Shown: positions 8,458-16,690 of the stretch, piece by piece | Layout: the number at the start of each line of letters is the position of its first letter | Position numbering within the stretch: the stretch's first letter is position 1 | DNA from: Bog-473 sp963809825 | GTDB lineage: Bacteria > Actinomycetota > Acidimicrobiia > Acidimicrobiales > RAAP-2 | NCBI GenBank assembly: GCA_963809825.1 | Contig: CAWELJ010000004.1 | Location: 372,001 to 436,000, forward strand | Reading direction: 5' to 3' | Length of the DNA stretch: 64,000 bases | Position numbers and translations under genes: made by a program | Notes under the pieces: generated by a model | Databases searched by the model: none | Seen by the model: only the letters and a program-made list of their open reading frames with translations | Told to the model about the DNA's origin: nothing

Positions 8458-9117
8458 ATGCACACTCAACGGATCCACGAGGTGCTGACAGAGGCGATTG
8501 TCGGGCGTCACTTGCTCACGCACCCCTTCTACCGCCGCTGGGAGGCCGGCACCCTCTCCGAGGGTGAGTTGGCCGCCTACGCGGAGCAATATCGGCACAT
8601 CGAGCGCGAGCTCCCGGTCACGTTGGCGGCCATCGCCGACGCGTTGCCCCCGGGGCGGGCGCGCGAGCTGGTCGAGGCCAACCTCGCCGATGAGCTCGGT
8701 TCGCCCGAGCCGCACGCGGATCTCTTCGAGTCGTTCGCGAAGGCGGCCGGTGCGGCTCCCGAGGCACCCGCGACGCCGTCGACGGCGGCGCTGCTCGCAC
8801 TCGTGCGCACGGCGGCGGCCAACGACCCCGCCGCCGCGCTGGCCATGGTCGCGGCCTACGAGGTCCAGGCGTCCGACATCGCGGGCTCGAAGTCGGACGG
8901 CCTGCGCCGCCACTACGGCTTCGACGAGGAGGGGACGCGCTTCTGGGACGTCCACCGCACCCAGGAGGTCGACCACGCCGGCTGGTCGCTGGAGGCGCTC
9001 GCCGAGATGGGAGCCGATCCCGACGTCGTGCAGGTCGCGGCACTCGTGTCGGCGGACTCGTGGTGGCTGTTCCTCAGCGAGCGCGAGGAGTTGGCACCGG
9101 CCGCTGCGCCGTGCTGA
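8458..9117 (+). CDS. CADD/TenA-type haem-oxygenase-like diiron protein, candidate p-aminobenzoate synthase
   Basis: A 219-residue helical protein of the haem-oxygenase-like diiron family. Likely metal ligands are E79, H86, E135, H166, E170 and H173, with the last three in an H-x3-E-x2-H motif. These spacings agree with those I recall for Chlamydia CADD (E81, H88, E142, H174, D178, H181). Y25, Y41 and K145 fall where CADD has Y27, Y43 and K152, residues implicated in making p-aminobenzoate from the protein's own side chain. This supports a role in folate precursor supply, and folE-folP-folB-folK lie at 23-26 kb. A thiaminase-like or other HDO oxygenase is the alternative. Confidence 0.7.
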   Translation: MHTQRIHEVLTEAIVGRHLLTHPFYRRWEAGTLSEGELAAYAEQYRHIERELPVTLAAIADALPPGRARELVEANLADELGSPEPHADLFESFAKAAGAAPEAPATPSTAALLALVRTAAANDPAAALAMVAAYEVQASDIAGSKSDGLRRHYGFDEEGTRFWDVHRTQEVDHAGWSLEALAEMGADPDVVQVAALVSADSWWLFLSEREELAPAAAPC

Positions 9118-9123
9118 CCTCGC

Positions 9124-10451
9124 TCAGCTGAGCGGCCCGCAGCGGGCCGCCGCGGCGGCGAAGGCGGCCGACCTCTCCCGGTAGTCGGCGAACCGACCGA
9201 AGCTGGGCGCCGCGGGCGACAACAGGACGACCGCCCCGGCGCTCGCCCAGCCGAAGGCCGTCTCCACGGCGGCTTCGAGGCTCGCGGCATCGACCACCTC
9301 CACCGCGCGCTGCTGGCGGCGCGCACGGCTGCCCCGATGCGGGGACCGTTGTCGGGCATGGTGACCACGAGCGTGGGTGCCGTCCGTCCGGCGACGGCCT
9401 GGCCGAGTGGCGCGTAGTCGACGCCGCGATCGTGTCCGCCGACGAGCAGGGCGACCGGGCGCTCCCCGAAAGCGCGCAGCGCCGCCGTCGCCGGGAGGAC
9501 GTTCGTCGACAGGCTGTCGTCGACGAACTCGACCGATCCCACACGGCCCACGGAATGGCACCGGCTGGGCAGGCCGGCGAAGCCCGACGCCGCCTGCGCC
9601 ATGCGGTCGACGTCGCTCGCGTCTGCGACCCCCAGCCCGACGAGCACGGCGCGGGCGATGGACGCGTTCCGGGCGTTGTGCGGTCCGGGCAGGCCGAGCG
9701 AGCCGGACCAGGGGGCGTCGGACTCGACCTCGGTCGGCGTGACCCAGCGCAGGTGCGGGCCGAGGAGATCAACGTGCCCGCGCAGTTGCTCGTCCGAGCC
9801 GTCGACCAGGGCCAGAGTGACACCGGGTTTGGTGCACAGCGAGAGCTTGTCGGCGTAGTAGCGCTCGACCGTCCCGTGCCAATCGAGGTGATCGGGCGAC
9901 AAGGAGGTCACCGCGACCACCCGCGGCGCCGTGAAGAGGTCGGGCACCTGAAAGCTCGACGTCTCGATCACCCAGAAGTCCGGCTCCGGCCCCGCCGCGG
10001 GATCCCACGGCGGGTGCCCGATGTTCCCGCCCGCCCGGGCGAGGTAGCCGAGACCGTTGAGCAGGTGCACGGCCAGCGCGGTCGTCGTGCTCTTGCCCTT
10101 GGTCCCGGTGATGCACGCGACCCTGGTCGGGTCGACGTCAGCCATGTACAGGCCGAGACCTCCGTGGACGGCCACCCCGGCCGCCTCGAGTCGTACGACC
10201 TCGGGGCGGTAGCGGCTGATCCCGGGGCTCTTGATGACGACGTCGCAATGGAGCAGCGCATCGAGACCCCCGTTCCGGGTGGTCAGCACATGGAGCCCGC
10301 CGAGGGAGCCTGCCGCCGGGTCGTCGTCCACCAGCACCGGTACGCAGCCCATGGCCGAGAGGCGCCGGATGCTGGCCTGGCCCTCGACCCCGAGCCCCCA
10401 GACGCCGACGGACGCGTCAGCGAGCGCGGGCCAGGAGATCGGCTGGTGCAT
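9124..10451 (-). CDS. murD2: UDP-N-acetylmuramoyl-L-alanine--L-glutamate ligase (MurD2), interrupted by a frameshift
   Basis: A Mur ligase with an N-terminal Rossmann part (GVWGLGVEGQASIRRL), the ATP loop TGTKGKSTTT and the central SPDHLDWHG and GPHNARNASIARAV motifs. Its position directly after murL identifies it as the MurD2 type, which adds L-Glu instead of D-Glu to UDP-MurNAc-L-Ala in the cytoplasm. The frame breaks near 9311-9321. Upstream of that point the protein reads to RIGAAVRAA. The C-terminal domain (LEAAVETAFGWASAG, VVLLSPAAPSF) continues in the next frame to the stop at 9124. One base appears to be missing. As the gene should be essential, sequencing error is likely. The start overlaps the murL end by 35 bp. 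Confidence 0.82.
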
Positions 10452-11757
10452 AGCGATCCGGGATGTGGTGGGTGCCGCGGGGCTCGTGCAGGCCTGCGGC
10501 GACAGCCTCTGCATCGACTCCGGTGCCGGCCAGTTCGCCGGCCAAGCGGCGCAGGACCATGCTGCCCGCCCGGTCCTCCCGATTCGCGGCAAGCAGGGCG
10601 GCGGCTCCACACTCGTCGCGGTCCCCCACGCATTCGAAGGGCCGGTCGCCTCCCAGCCCCACCAACGCGCGGAACATTGCCTCGTTGGCGGGGTTCTCGA
10701 TCGGCTCGGCGCCGCCGAACACCGCGTCGAGGTCGGTCCGGGCCATGTAGGGAGCGAGGACGAGGTCGATGAAGCAGCACTTGTCGCAACGACCGCACCA
10801 GTGGTCGAGGCGTTGGGCCGGGTCCTGGTGGAAGGCGCGGTTGCAGCTGCGAAAGGTGCCGTGGTAGCGGTCAAGACGCGCGAAGCGCTGCGCGATCCAC
10901 AACTCCGAGCGCGTCCGCAGGTAGGAGAACACGGAGAGCCCCGGGCCGAGCGAGGTGCGCACGAGTTCGCCGAAGCCCCGTTCGAAGTCCTCACCCTTGG
11001 ACCATTGGTGGTTCACCGGGTGCCCGTCGGTGATCAGGGTCGGGACCGAGGCCGACCACTCGTTCGACAAGACGACCGCGTCGCGCCCGTCGAGGACCGC
11101 GGCCACGGTGGCGGCGGCGGTGATCACGGCCGTGACCGGGACGTGCCCGTTGAGGAAACCCAGTTCGTCGGATCGGCGTACGAGGGGGTCGATCTCGCGG
11201 GTGATGCGCACCACGGGCAACCCGGTCACGTCGGCCGCACCCTCAATGGCGGCGAAACGGTCGCCGGGCGGGTGGACGATGCAGAGCGCGGTGTCCGGGT
11301 GGTCGCCGCGCAGCGACTCGACGGTGACGATGGAGTCGATGCCCCCGCCGAAGGGGATGAGGGGCCGGCCCGCGTCGGGCTCGTAAGGGACGGCCGGAGC
11401 CGGGGTGGTATCGGGACCCGTCACGGCGATGCCGCCCAGATCGATGCCGTTGCGATAGGCGAACTCGCCGAGGCCGTGCACGTAGAAGTCGGTGAGGAAT
11501 GCCCGCTCGGCCTGCGTGGTGGGGTGGTCGCCGAGGTCGATCAGCGGGGCGGCCGTCGTCTTGTAGTACGACACGCCCGCCAGGAGGAACAGGACGCGTG
11601 CGGCGGCCCGGACCGCAGGGGCGTCCCAGTCGCCGCCCCGCGGGAACGTGAAGCGCTCCGTGAACGTGTGGCCGCCGGTCGTGTAGCGGCAGCTGATCGT
11701 CGAGCGGCCGGGGTCGACGACGACCTCGTCGTAGCGGAATTGGTCGGAGGGGGGCAT
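10417..11757 (-). CDS. murL: UDP-N-acetyl-alpha-D-muramoyl-L-alanyl-L-glutamate epimerase (MurL)
   Basis: A 446-residue protein, about the family length. It epimerises the terminal L-Glu of UDP-MurNAc-L-Ala-L-Glu to D-Glu, replacing glutamate racemase plus MurD. Family-typical features are the GGGIDS nucleotide-binding-like loop (FGGGIDSIVTVES), SNEWSAS, and a C-terminal cysteine cluster (CNRAF, then WCGRCDKCCF). The ATG at 11757 gives the expected N-terminus (MPPSDQFRYDEV). An upstream ATG at about 11799 is also in frame. The 3' end overlaps murD2, so the two enzymes of the pathway are coupled. Confidence 0.88.
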   Translation of the reverse strand: MPPSDQFRYDEVVVDPGRSTISCRYTTGGHTFTERFTFPRGGDWDAPAVRAAARVLFLLAGVSYYKTTAAPLIDLGDHPTTQAERAFLTDFYVHGLGEFAYRNGIDLGGIAVTGPDTTPAPAVPYEPDAGRPLIPFGGGIDSIVTVESLRGDHPDTALCIVHPPGDRFAAIEGAADVTGLPVVRITREIDPLVRRSDELGFLNGHVPVTAVITAAATVAAVLDGRDAVVLSNEWSASVPTLITDGHPVNHQWSKGEDFERGFGELVRTSLGPGLSVFSYLRTRSELWIAQRFARLDRYHGTFRSCNRAFHQDPAQRLDHWCGRCDKCCFIDLVLAPYMARTDLDAVFGGAEPIENPANEAMFRALVGLGGDRPFECVGDRDECGAAALLAANREDRAGSMVLRRLAGELAGTGVDAEAVAAGLHEPRGTHHIPDRYAPADLLARAR

Positions 11758-11943
11758 CGCAGGGTGGGAGCGTCGCCCGGCGGTCGCGGGCGCTCCCATG
11801 CTACGGGGCTCCCACCGCCGCGGCGCCCCGGGCGCGGGGGACCGCTCCCCCGTCGCCCCGAGCCGCCGGCGGGGACTGAGGTTAGGATCCGGCTGCGGAG
11901 GACTCGAGCCGGGTGCGGCCGAACGGGACAAAGGGGACGATCG

Positions 11944-12306
11944 ATGACCAACAGGGTTCTCGGAGTGTTCAAGGCGGCCACCGACACCAGACAGGTCCCG
12001 GCCGGGACGGTCATCTTCGACGCCGGGTCCAGCGGGGAGGAGATGTTCGGCGTCGTGGACGGGAAGGTCGAGCTGCGGCTGCCGAACGGCAAGTCCGTCC
12101 TGGTCGGTCCGGACGAGACGTTCGGCGAGATGGCGCTGCTCGAGTCGGCGACGCGCAGCGCGACCGCAACCGCAGTCGAGGATTCCACGCTGGCGGTGAT
12201 CGACAAGCGTCGTTTCCTGTGGCTGGTGCACGAGACGCCGACCTTCGCCCTCCAGGTGATGTCCAGCCTGGCCGATCGGCTGCGCGCCATGCAGGAAGGA
12301 GCCTGA
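11944..12306 (+). CDS. Single-domain cyclic nucleotide-binding protein
   Basis: A 120-residue protein made of one cNMP-binding beta-barrel (VPAGTVIFDAGSSGEEMFGV, then GETFGEM-like DETFGEMALLES, then TRSATATA in the phosphate-binding cassette). It has no DNA-binding or channel domain, so it probably works as a ligand-binding or partner-binding module. The ATG at 11944 is preceded by an AAAGGGG ribosome-binding site. It lies between the murL-murD2 operon (divergent) and pgeF (convergent). Confidence 0.8.
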   Translation: MTNRVLGVFKAATDTRQVPAGTVIFDAGSSGEEMFGVVDGKVELRLPNGKSVLVGPDETFGEMALLESATRSATATAVEDSTLAVIDKRRFLWLVHETPTFALQVMSSLADRLRAMQEGA

Positions 12307-12325
12307 GGGCCGGCGCTCCCTCGGC

Positions 12326-13126
12326 TCAGTCGAGCAGGCGCGCCAGCAGGCCGAACCTCCCGCAGGGCCGCTCCGCACGATCGCTGAACAGGGCCTCGTC
12401 GGACGTGGTCACGCCGCAGTCGACGATGTGCGCGGCCAGGAGGCCGCTGCGGAGCAGCTGCTGGCGGTTGGCCGCCACGAGGTCGACCAGCCAATGGCCG
12501 GGACCGTCGGGCCGCAGCACGCCCGGGTCGGGCGCGTCGGGCCGCACGGCGCGCGTCACGCCGTCGCTCACCTCGGACCCGACCTGGTAGCGGTCCGGGG
12601 CGACCGCCGGGCCGAGGAAGGCGCGCAGGCGCTCGGGCCGCGCGCCACGGCGTTCCATGGCGAGCACGGCTGCGGGCACGGCCCCGGCGGCAGTGCCGCG
12701 CCATCCCGCGTGCACGGCGGAGAGGACCCGGGCTGCCGGATCGACGAGGGCGATGGGGACGCAGTCGGCCACCAGGATCACCAGCGTCACGCCGGCCGTG
12801 GTCGTCACCAGGATGTCGGTGGCGGGGACGGCGTCGTCCTCGGTTGCGCTGCCCCGGCCGCGGTCGGGGGGACCGACGAAGGTGGCCACGGTGCCGTGTA
12901 CCTGCCGGGCGAAGACCATCGTCGCCGGCTCGACCCCGAACGCCCGTGCGGCGCGGTCGCGGTTGGTGGCCACGTCCTCGGGGCGGTCCCCCACGTGGAG
13001 CCCGAGGTTCAAGGTGTCATAGGGCGGCGGCGAGACCCCGCCGCGCCGCGTGGTGACCGCGACGTCCGCCCCGAACGCCGACGCCTCCTCCCAGCGCAGC
13101 AGGGGGGCGGGCGCGGGAGCGGGCAC
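12326..13126 (-). CDS. pgeF: Peptidoglycan editing factor PgeF (YfiH/laccase-domain family)
   Basis: A 266-residue protein of the YfiH family, whose E. coli member removes wrongly incorporated L-Ser from UDP-MurNAc peptides; members also show laccase or purine-nucleoside activity. The metal-binding signature residues are present: ARQVHGT, VADCVPIAL, VHAGWRGT and FLGPAV. It starts at 13126, 31 bp from the MerR-type gene, and is convergent with the cNMP-binding gene. Proximity to murL and murD2 fits a role in keeping muropeptide precursors correct. Confidence 0.85.
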   Translation of the reverse strand: MPAPAPAPLLRWEEASAFGADVAVTTRRGGVSPPPYDTLNLGLHVGDRPEDVATNRDRAARAFGVEPATMVFARQVHGTVATFVGPPDRGRGSATEDDAVPATDILVTTTAGVTLVILVADCVPIALVDPAARVLSAVHAGWRGTAAGAVPAAVLAMERRGARPERLRAFLGPAVAPDRYQVGSEVSDGVTRAVRPDAPDPGVLRPDGPGHWLVDLVAANRQQLLRSGLLAAHIVDCGVTTSDEALFSDRAERPCGRFGLLARLLD

Positions 13127-13157
13127 GGCTCGCGACCATATCGAGCGGCCCGTCGGG

Positions 13158-13595
13158 TCAGGAGGCCTCGCTCTCGTCCCACACCGTGGTGGGGACGACC
13201 GAGAGGAGGGGGCGGCCCCGGCCCCGGCGCGGCGCGGCCGCAGCGGGTTGGAGCTCGGCGAAGCCGTACAGCTCGGCGCTGTCGGCGCCGGTGGCGGTGC
13301 CCGGGTCGCCCGGCGCGGCGAGCTCGGGCACGCCGAGCACCTCGGCCAGCGACCGGCCCGCCTCGAGCCCGCCGAAGAGCACGCCCAGCGACTCGAGCGA
13401 GAAGCCCCGGTCCTGGAGCCGCAGGATGGCGGCGAGGCGGGCCCGGTGCAGCGGTCCGTACAGGCCGGTGCGCCCCCGCAGCTCAGGGTGGGGCAGCAGG
13501 CCGAGGGTCTGGAGGGAGCGGATGCGGCGCGTCGTCGTCCCCGCGACGGAGGCCAGCTCGTCGATGGTCAGCTCGGCCCGGTCGCTCGTCGTCAC
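13158..13595 (-). CDS. MerR-family transcriptional regulator
   Basis: A regulator with an N-terminal winged helix (LTIDELASVAGTTTRRIRSL, then GLYGPLHRARLAAILRLQDRGF) and a short variable C-terminal part. No metal-binding cysteines are seen there. The GTG at 13595 is preferred because the upstream in-frame ATG at 13619 would absorb the promoter-like region and the dyad at 13605-13619. It is divergent from the MaoC-type hydratase gene and probably controls it, as fatty-acid-linked MerR proteins often do. Confidence 0.75.
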   Translation of the reverse strand: MTTSDRAELTIDELASVAGTTTRRIRSLQTLGLLPHPELRGRTGLYGPLHRARLAAILRLQDRGFSLESLGVLFGGLEAGRSLAEVLGVPELAAPGDPGTATGADSAELYGFAELQPAAAAPRRGRGRPLLSVVPTTVWDESEAS

Positions 13596-13626
13596 TTGAC
13601 AATTATGACATATGTTCATGTAACAT
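13596..13626 (+). promoter_or_regulatory. Candidate promoter and operator between MerR and MaoC-type genes
   Basis: TTGACA at 13596-13601 and TAACAT at 13621-13626 (19-bp spacer) form a plausible but wide-spaced sigma-70-like promoter reading right. ATGACATATGTTCAT at 13605-13619 is a near-perfect dyad inside the spacer, the usual operator position for MerR-family regulators, which act on promoters with 19-bp spacers. Confidence 0.5.
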
Positions 13627-13686
13627 CAAACACCGTCAAGTCAGAGCCCCGGGGATCCGGGACGCCATGAGAGAGAGGTACGAGCC

Positions 13687-14571
13687 GTGGGACTGAACCC
13701 CGACGCCGTGGGATCCACCTCCGAACCCTTCGAGCGGTCGTGGTCGCACAAGGACGCGCTGCTCTACGCCCTCGGCGTCGGCGCCGGGGCGCTCGATCCG
13801 ACCGGTTTCGAGCTCGACCTGACGACCGAGAACTCGGTGGGGGTCACCCAGCGCGTCCTCCCCACCTTCACCACCATCGTGGGCCAGGGCGGGGGGGCCC
13901 GGGAGTCGATCGGTGACTACGACCCCGCCATGCTGGTCCACGGCGAGCAGGCGATCCGCCTGCACGGCGAGATCCCGACCGAGGGGACGGTGTCGATCGT
14001 CACCACGGTGGCCGGCATGTACGACAAGGGGTCGGCCGGTCTCGTCGTGCTCGAGAGCGAGTCACGCCACGCCGGCAGTGGCGAGCTGGCCTTCACGAAC
14101 CGCACCACCCTCTTCATTCGCGGCGCCGGCGGCTTCGGCGGTCCGCGCAGCCCTGAGGGTGACGACGAGAGCGCGGTCGCGTCCGAGCCCCTGCCCGGTC
14201 GCGAGCCCGACGAGGTGGTGTCCTACGGGACCCGTCACGACCAGGCGCTGCTCTACCGGCTCAGCGGCGACCGCAACCCGCTGCACTCGGACCCGACGTT
14301 CGCCAAGCGGGCCGGGTTCGACCGCCCCATCCTGCACGGCCTCTGCACCTACGGCTTCACCGGGCGGGCACTGCTCCACACGGTCTGTGGGTCCGACCCG
14401 GCGCGCTTCGGCGCCATGCGGGCCCGCTTCTCCAAGCCGACGATGCCCGGTGACGCACTGACGGTCTCGGTGTGGGACATCGGCGACCGCGTGAAGGGCG
14501 CCTACCGGTTCCGCACCGAGACCCAGCGCGGCGAGACGGTGATCGACGCCGGGCTCTTCCAGCGGGCCTGA
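13687..14571 (+). CDS. MaoC-family (R)-specific enoyl-CoA hydratase, double hot-dog type
   Basis: A 294-residue protein with two hot-dog halves. The C-terminal half carries the hydratase-2 motif with the catalytic Asp and His (LSGDRNPLHSDPTFAKRAGF). The N-terminal half is the partner fold (DALLYALGVGAG). This is the layout of the dehydratase domain of peroxisomal multifunctional enzyme and of actinobacterial MaoC proteins that hydrate trans-2-enoyl-CoA in fatty-acid or sterol side-chain beta-oxidation. The start is GTG at 13687. A MerR regulator is divergent. A CYP142-like P450 at 18.5 kb hints at sterol-type substrates, which is speculative. Confidence 0.82.
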   Translation: MGLNPDAVGSTSEPFERSWSHKDALLYALGVGAGALDPTGFELDLTTENSVGVTQRVLPTFTTIVGQGGGARESIGDYDPAMLVHGEQAIRLHGEIPTEGTVSIVTTVAGMYDKGSAGLVVLESESRHAGSGELAFTNRTTLFIRGAGGFGGPRSPEGDDESAVASEPLPGREPDEVVSYGTRHDQALLYRLSGDRNPLHSDPTFAKRAGFDRPILHGLCTYGFTGRALLHTVCGSDPARFGAMRARFSKPTMPGDALTVSVWDIGDRVKGAYRFRTETQRGETVIDAGLFQRA

Positions 14572-14587
14572 GTCTCTGCCGGCGTCG

Positions 14588-15001
14588 TCAGGCGCGGCAG
14601 TCGGCGCACACGCCGAAGATCTCGACGGTGTGGGTGACGTCGGTGTAGCCGAGCGCCGACGCCGTCGCGTCGGCCCAGCGCTCGAGGTCCGGGAGTTCCA
14701 CCTCCGAGCCGCGGCCGCACACCCGGCACACGACGTGGTGATGGTGGGACTCGCTGTGGCAGCGGCGGTAGACGAGCTCGCCGTCGGCCGTCTGCAGCGC
14801 ATCGAGCCGGCCCTCGTCGGTGAGCAGCGCCAGGTGCCGGTAGACGGTCGTCAGCCCGACGGTCTCGCCGGCGGCCCGGAGCTCGGCGTGGATGTCCTGG
14901 GCGCTGCGGAAGTTGTCCGAGCCCAGCACCACGTTCAGCACCGCGTCCCCCTGGCGGGTCCGGCGGGCGGTGCGGGCCGGGTGGTCGCTCAGGTCAGCCA
15001 C
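14588..15001 (-). CDS. zur: Zinc uptake regulator Zur (Fur family)
   Basis: A 137-residue Fur-family repressor with a winged helix (FRSAQDIHAELRAAGETVGL, then TTVYRHLALL). The metal-binding C-terminal region has a His-rich stretch (CHSESHHHHVVC) and two CxxC pairs (CRVCG and CADC) for structural zinc. It is the last gene of the znuA-znuC-znuB-zur operon, which identifies it as Zur rather than Fur. The GTG start overlaps the znuB stop by 8 nt. It presumably represses the operon when zinc is plentiful. Confidence 0.88.
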   Translation of the reverse strand: MADLSDHPARTARRTRQGDAVLNVVLGSDNFRSAQDIHAELRAAGETVGLTTVYRHLALLTDEGRLDALQTADGELVYRRCHSESHHHHVVCRVCGRGSEVELPDLERWADATASALGYTDVTHTVEIFGVCADCRA

Positions 15002-15857
15002 GGCTCAACTCTGCCAGGTCCGGGGCGACCGACCGCTGCCGCCGCCGCGCCGTCACGGCGGGCCCGGCGAGACGGGCCACCAGGTAGAAGGCGAAGCTCA
15101 GCGCGACGATCAGCACGCTGGGCTTGACGGTGGGGAACTGGAAGCTGAGCAGCAGCCCCCCGTCCGCGGCCGCCACCGCCATGGCGATGGACAAGGCCGT
15201 CACGACGAAGGGGTTGGCGCTGAGGCGCTGCGCCGCCGCCGCCGGCGTGATGGCCAGGCTGAGCACGAGAAGGGTGCCCACGATCTGCGCCGCCTCGGTC
15301 ACCGTCACCGCGAGCACGAAGAGGAAGACGATGCCGAGGAGCCCGGTGCGCACACCCCGGGCTTGGGCCACGTCGGGGTCGACGGAGGCGAAGAGCAGCG
15401 GGCGCCAGATGGCGGTGAGGATGAGCGCGACGGCGATCGCGATGACGCCGAGCAGCAGGATCTGGCTCGAGCTGATGCCGAAGATGTTGCCGAAGAGGAT
15501 GTTCAGCGCCTCGCTGGCGTAGCCGTGGTAGTAGCCGAGGAGGAAGACGCCGAGGCCGAGGCCCGCGGCCAGGATCACGCCGATGGTCGAGTCGCGCTCC
15601 GAGGCGCGCTGGCCGAGGAGCCCGATGAGCGAGGCCACGACGAGCGCGCCGACCAGCGCGCCGGCGAGTGGGTTGTCGGCCACGAGGAGCCCGGCGACGG
15701 CGCCGGTGAAGGCGAGCTCGCTCGTGCCGTGGACGGCGAAGGACATGGTGCGCGTGATGACGAAGGGCCCGATGAGACCGCAGCTGATCGCCACCAGGAA
15801 CGCCGCCTCGAGCGCGTGCTGGGCGAAGGGGAATTGGAGGTAGAAGCCGATGCCCAT
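14994..15857 (-). CDS. znuB: Zinc ABC transporter permease ZnuB
   Basis: A 287-residue permease of the manganese/zinc ABC-3 family with about eight or nine membrane segments. It starts MGIGFYLQFPFAQHALEAAF and contains the family motif FAVHGTSELAFTGAVAG. It passes zinc delivered by ZnuA through the membrane, driven by ZnuC. The start codon shares one base with the znuC stop (TGATG), and the end overlaps zur. Confidence 0.92.
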   Translation of the reverse strand: MGIGFYLQFPFAQHALEAAFLVAISCGLIGPFVITRTMSFAVHGTSELAFTGAVAGLLVADNPLAGALVGALVVASLIGLLGQRASERDSTIGVILAAGLGLGVFLLGYYHGYASEALNILFGNIFGISSSQILLLGVIAIAVALILTAIWRPLLFASVDPDVAQARGVRTGLLGIVFLFVLAVTVTEAAQIVGTLLVLSLAITPAAAAQRLSANPFVVTALSIAMAVAAADGGLLLSFQFPTVKPSVLIVALSFAFYLVARLAGPAVTARRRQRSVAPDLAELSRG

Positions 15858-16690
15858 CAGTGGTCGTGCCCGTGGTCGTGGTCATGGGCATGGTGTGGAT
15901 GGGCCCCGGGCTCGGTGGGCAGCTCGTCCTCGGCGCTGACGACCAGGTAGCGGTCGCGCACCTTGACCACGTCGACCTCGATCCCGTAGAGGTCGCTGAG
16001 CCGCTCGCTGGTCAGGATCTCCGCGGGGGTACCGATCGCGAAGCGCCCGCGCACGAGGTACAGGATGCGGTCCACGTAGGGCAGCACCGGGTTGACCTCG
16101 TGGGTGACGAAGAGGACGGGCGTGCCGGCCGTGCGGCGGCGTTCGTCGATGAGCCGGGTGACGGCGCGTTGGCTGGCCAGGTCGAGTGCCAGCAGGGGCT
16201 CGTCGCACAGGAGGACCGTGGGGTCGCCCAGCAGGGCCTGGGCGATGCGCAGCCGTTGCTGCTCGCCGCCCGAGAGCAGTCCGACCGGGGCGTCGGCGTA
16301 GGGGGTGGCGCCCACGGCATGGAGGGCCTCGTCCACCCGCCGCCTGGTGGCGCGGGCGTGGCGGGGCGGTCCCCAGCGGTGGCCGTCCACACCGAAGCGC
16401 ACGAGGTCCCGGCCGCGGACGGGCAACGTGCGGTCGAAGGCCTGCTGCTGGGGCACGTAGCCCAGCGCGGGGTTGCCGCGGTGCGGTGGGTCGCCGTTGA
16501 CGCGCACCGAGCCCTCGGAGAGGGGGACGAGACCGAGGAGCACCTTGAGCAGCGTGGTCTTGCCGGTGCCGTTGGGGCCGAGCACCGCGAGGAACTCGCC
16601 CGCCGGCACGGTCAGATTCAGGCCGGACCACAAGGTCCGCTGGCCCAGGCGGACCGAGGCCGCCGTCAGCTCGACCGGTGGCGTCGTCAC
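15857..16690 (-). CDS. znuC: Zinc ABC transporter ATP-binding protein ZnuC
   Basis: A 277-residue ABC ATPase with Walker A GPNGTGKTT, Q-loop YVPQQQAF, signature LSGGEQQR, Walker B VLLCDEP and switch THEVN. The C-terminal tail is histidine-rich (HPHHAHDHDHGHDH) and may bind zinc in the cytoplasm. The GTG at 16690 was chosen because it overlaps the znuA stop by 4 nt (GTGA). An upstream ATG at 16747 would overlap znuA by 61 bp. Confidence 0.92.
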   Translation of the reverse strand: MTTPPVELTAASVRLGQRTLWSGLNLTVPAGEFLAVLGPNGTGKTTLLKVLLGLVPLSEGSVRVNGDPPHRGNPALGYVPQQQAFDRTLPVRGRDLVRFGVDGHRWGPPRHARATRRRVDEALHAVGATPYADAPVGLLSGGEQQRLRIAQALLGDPTVLLCDEPLLALDLASQRAVTRLIDERRRTAGTPVLFVTHEVNPVLPYVDRILYLVRGRFAIGTPAEILTSERLSDLYGIEVDVVKVRDRYLVVSAEDELPTEPGAHPHHAHDHDHGHDH

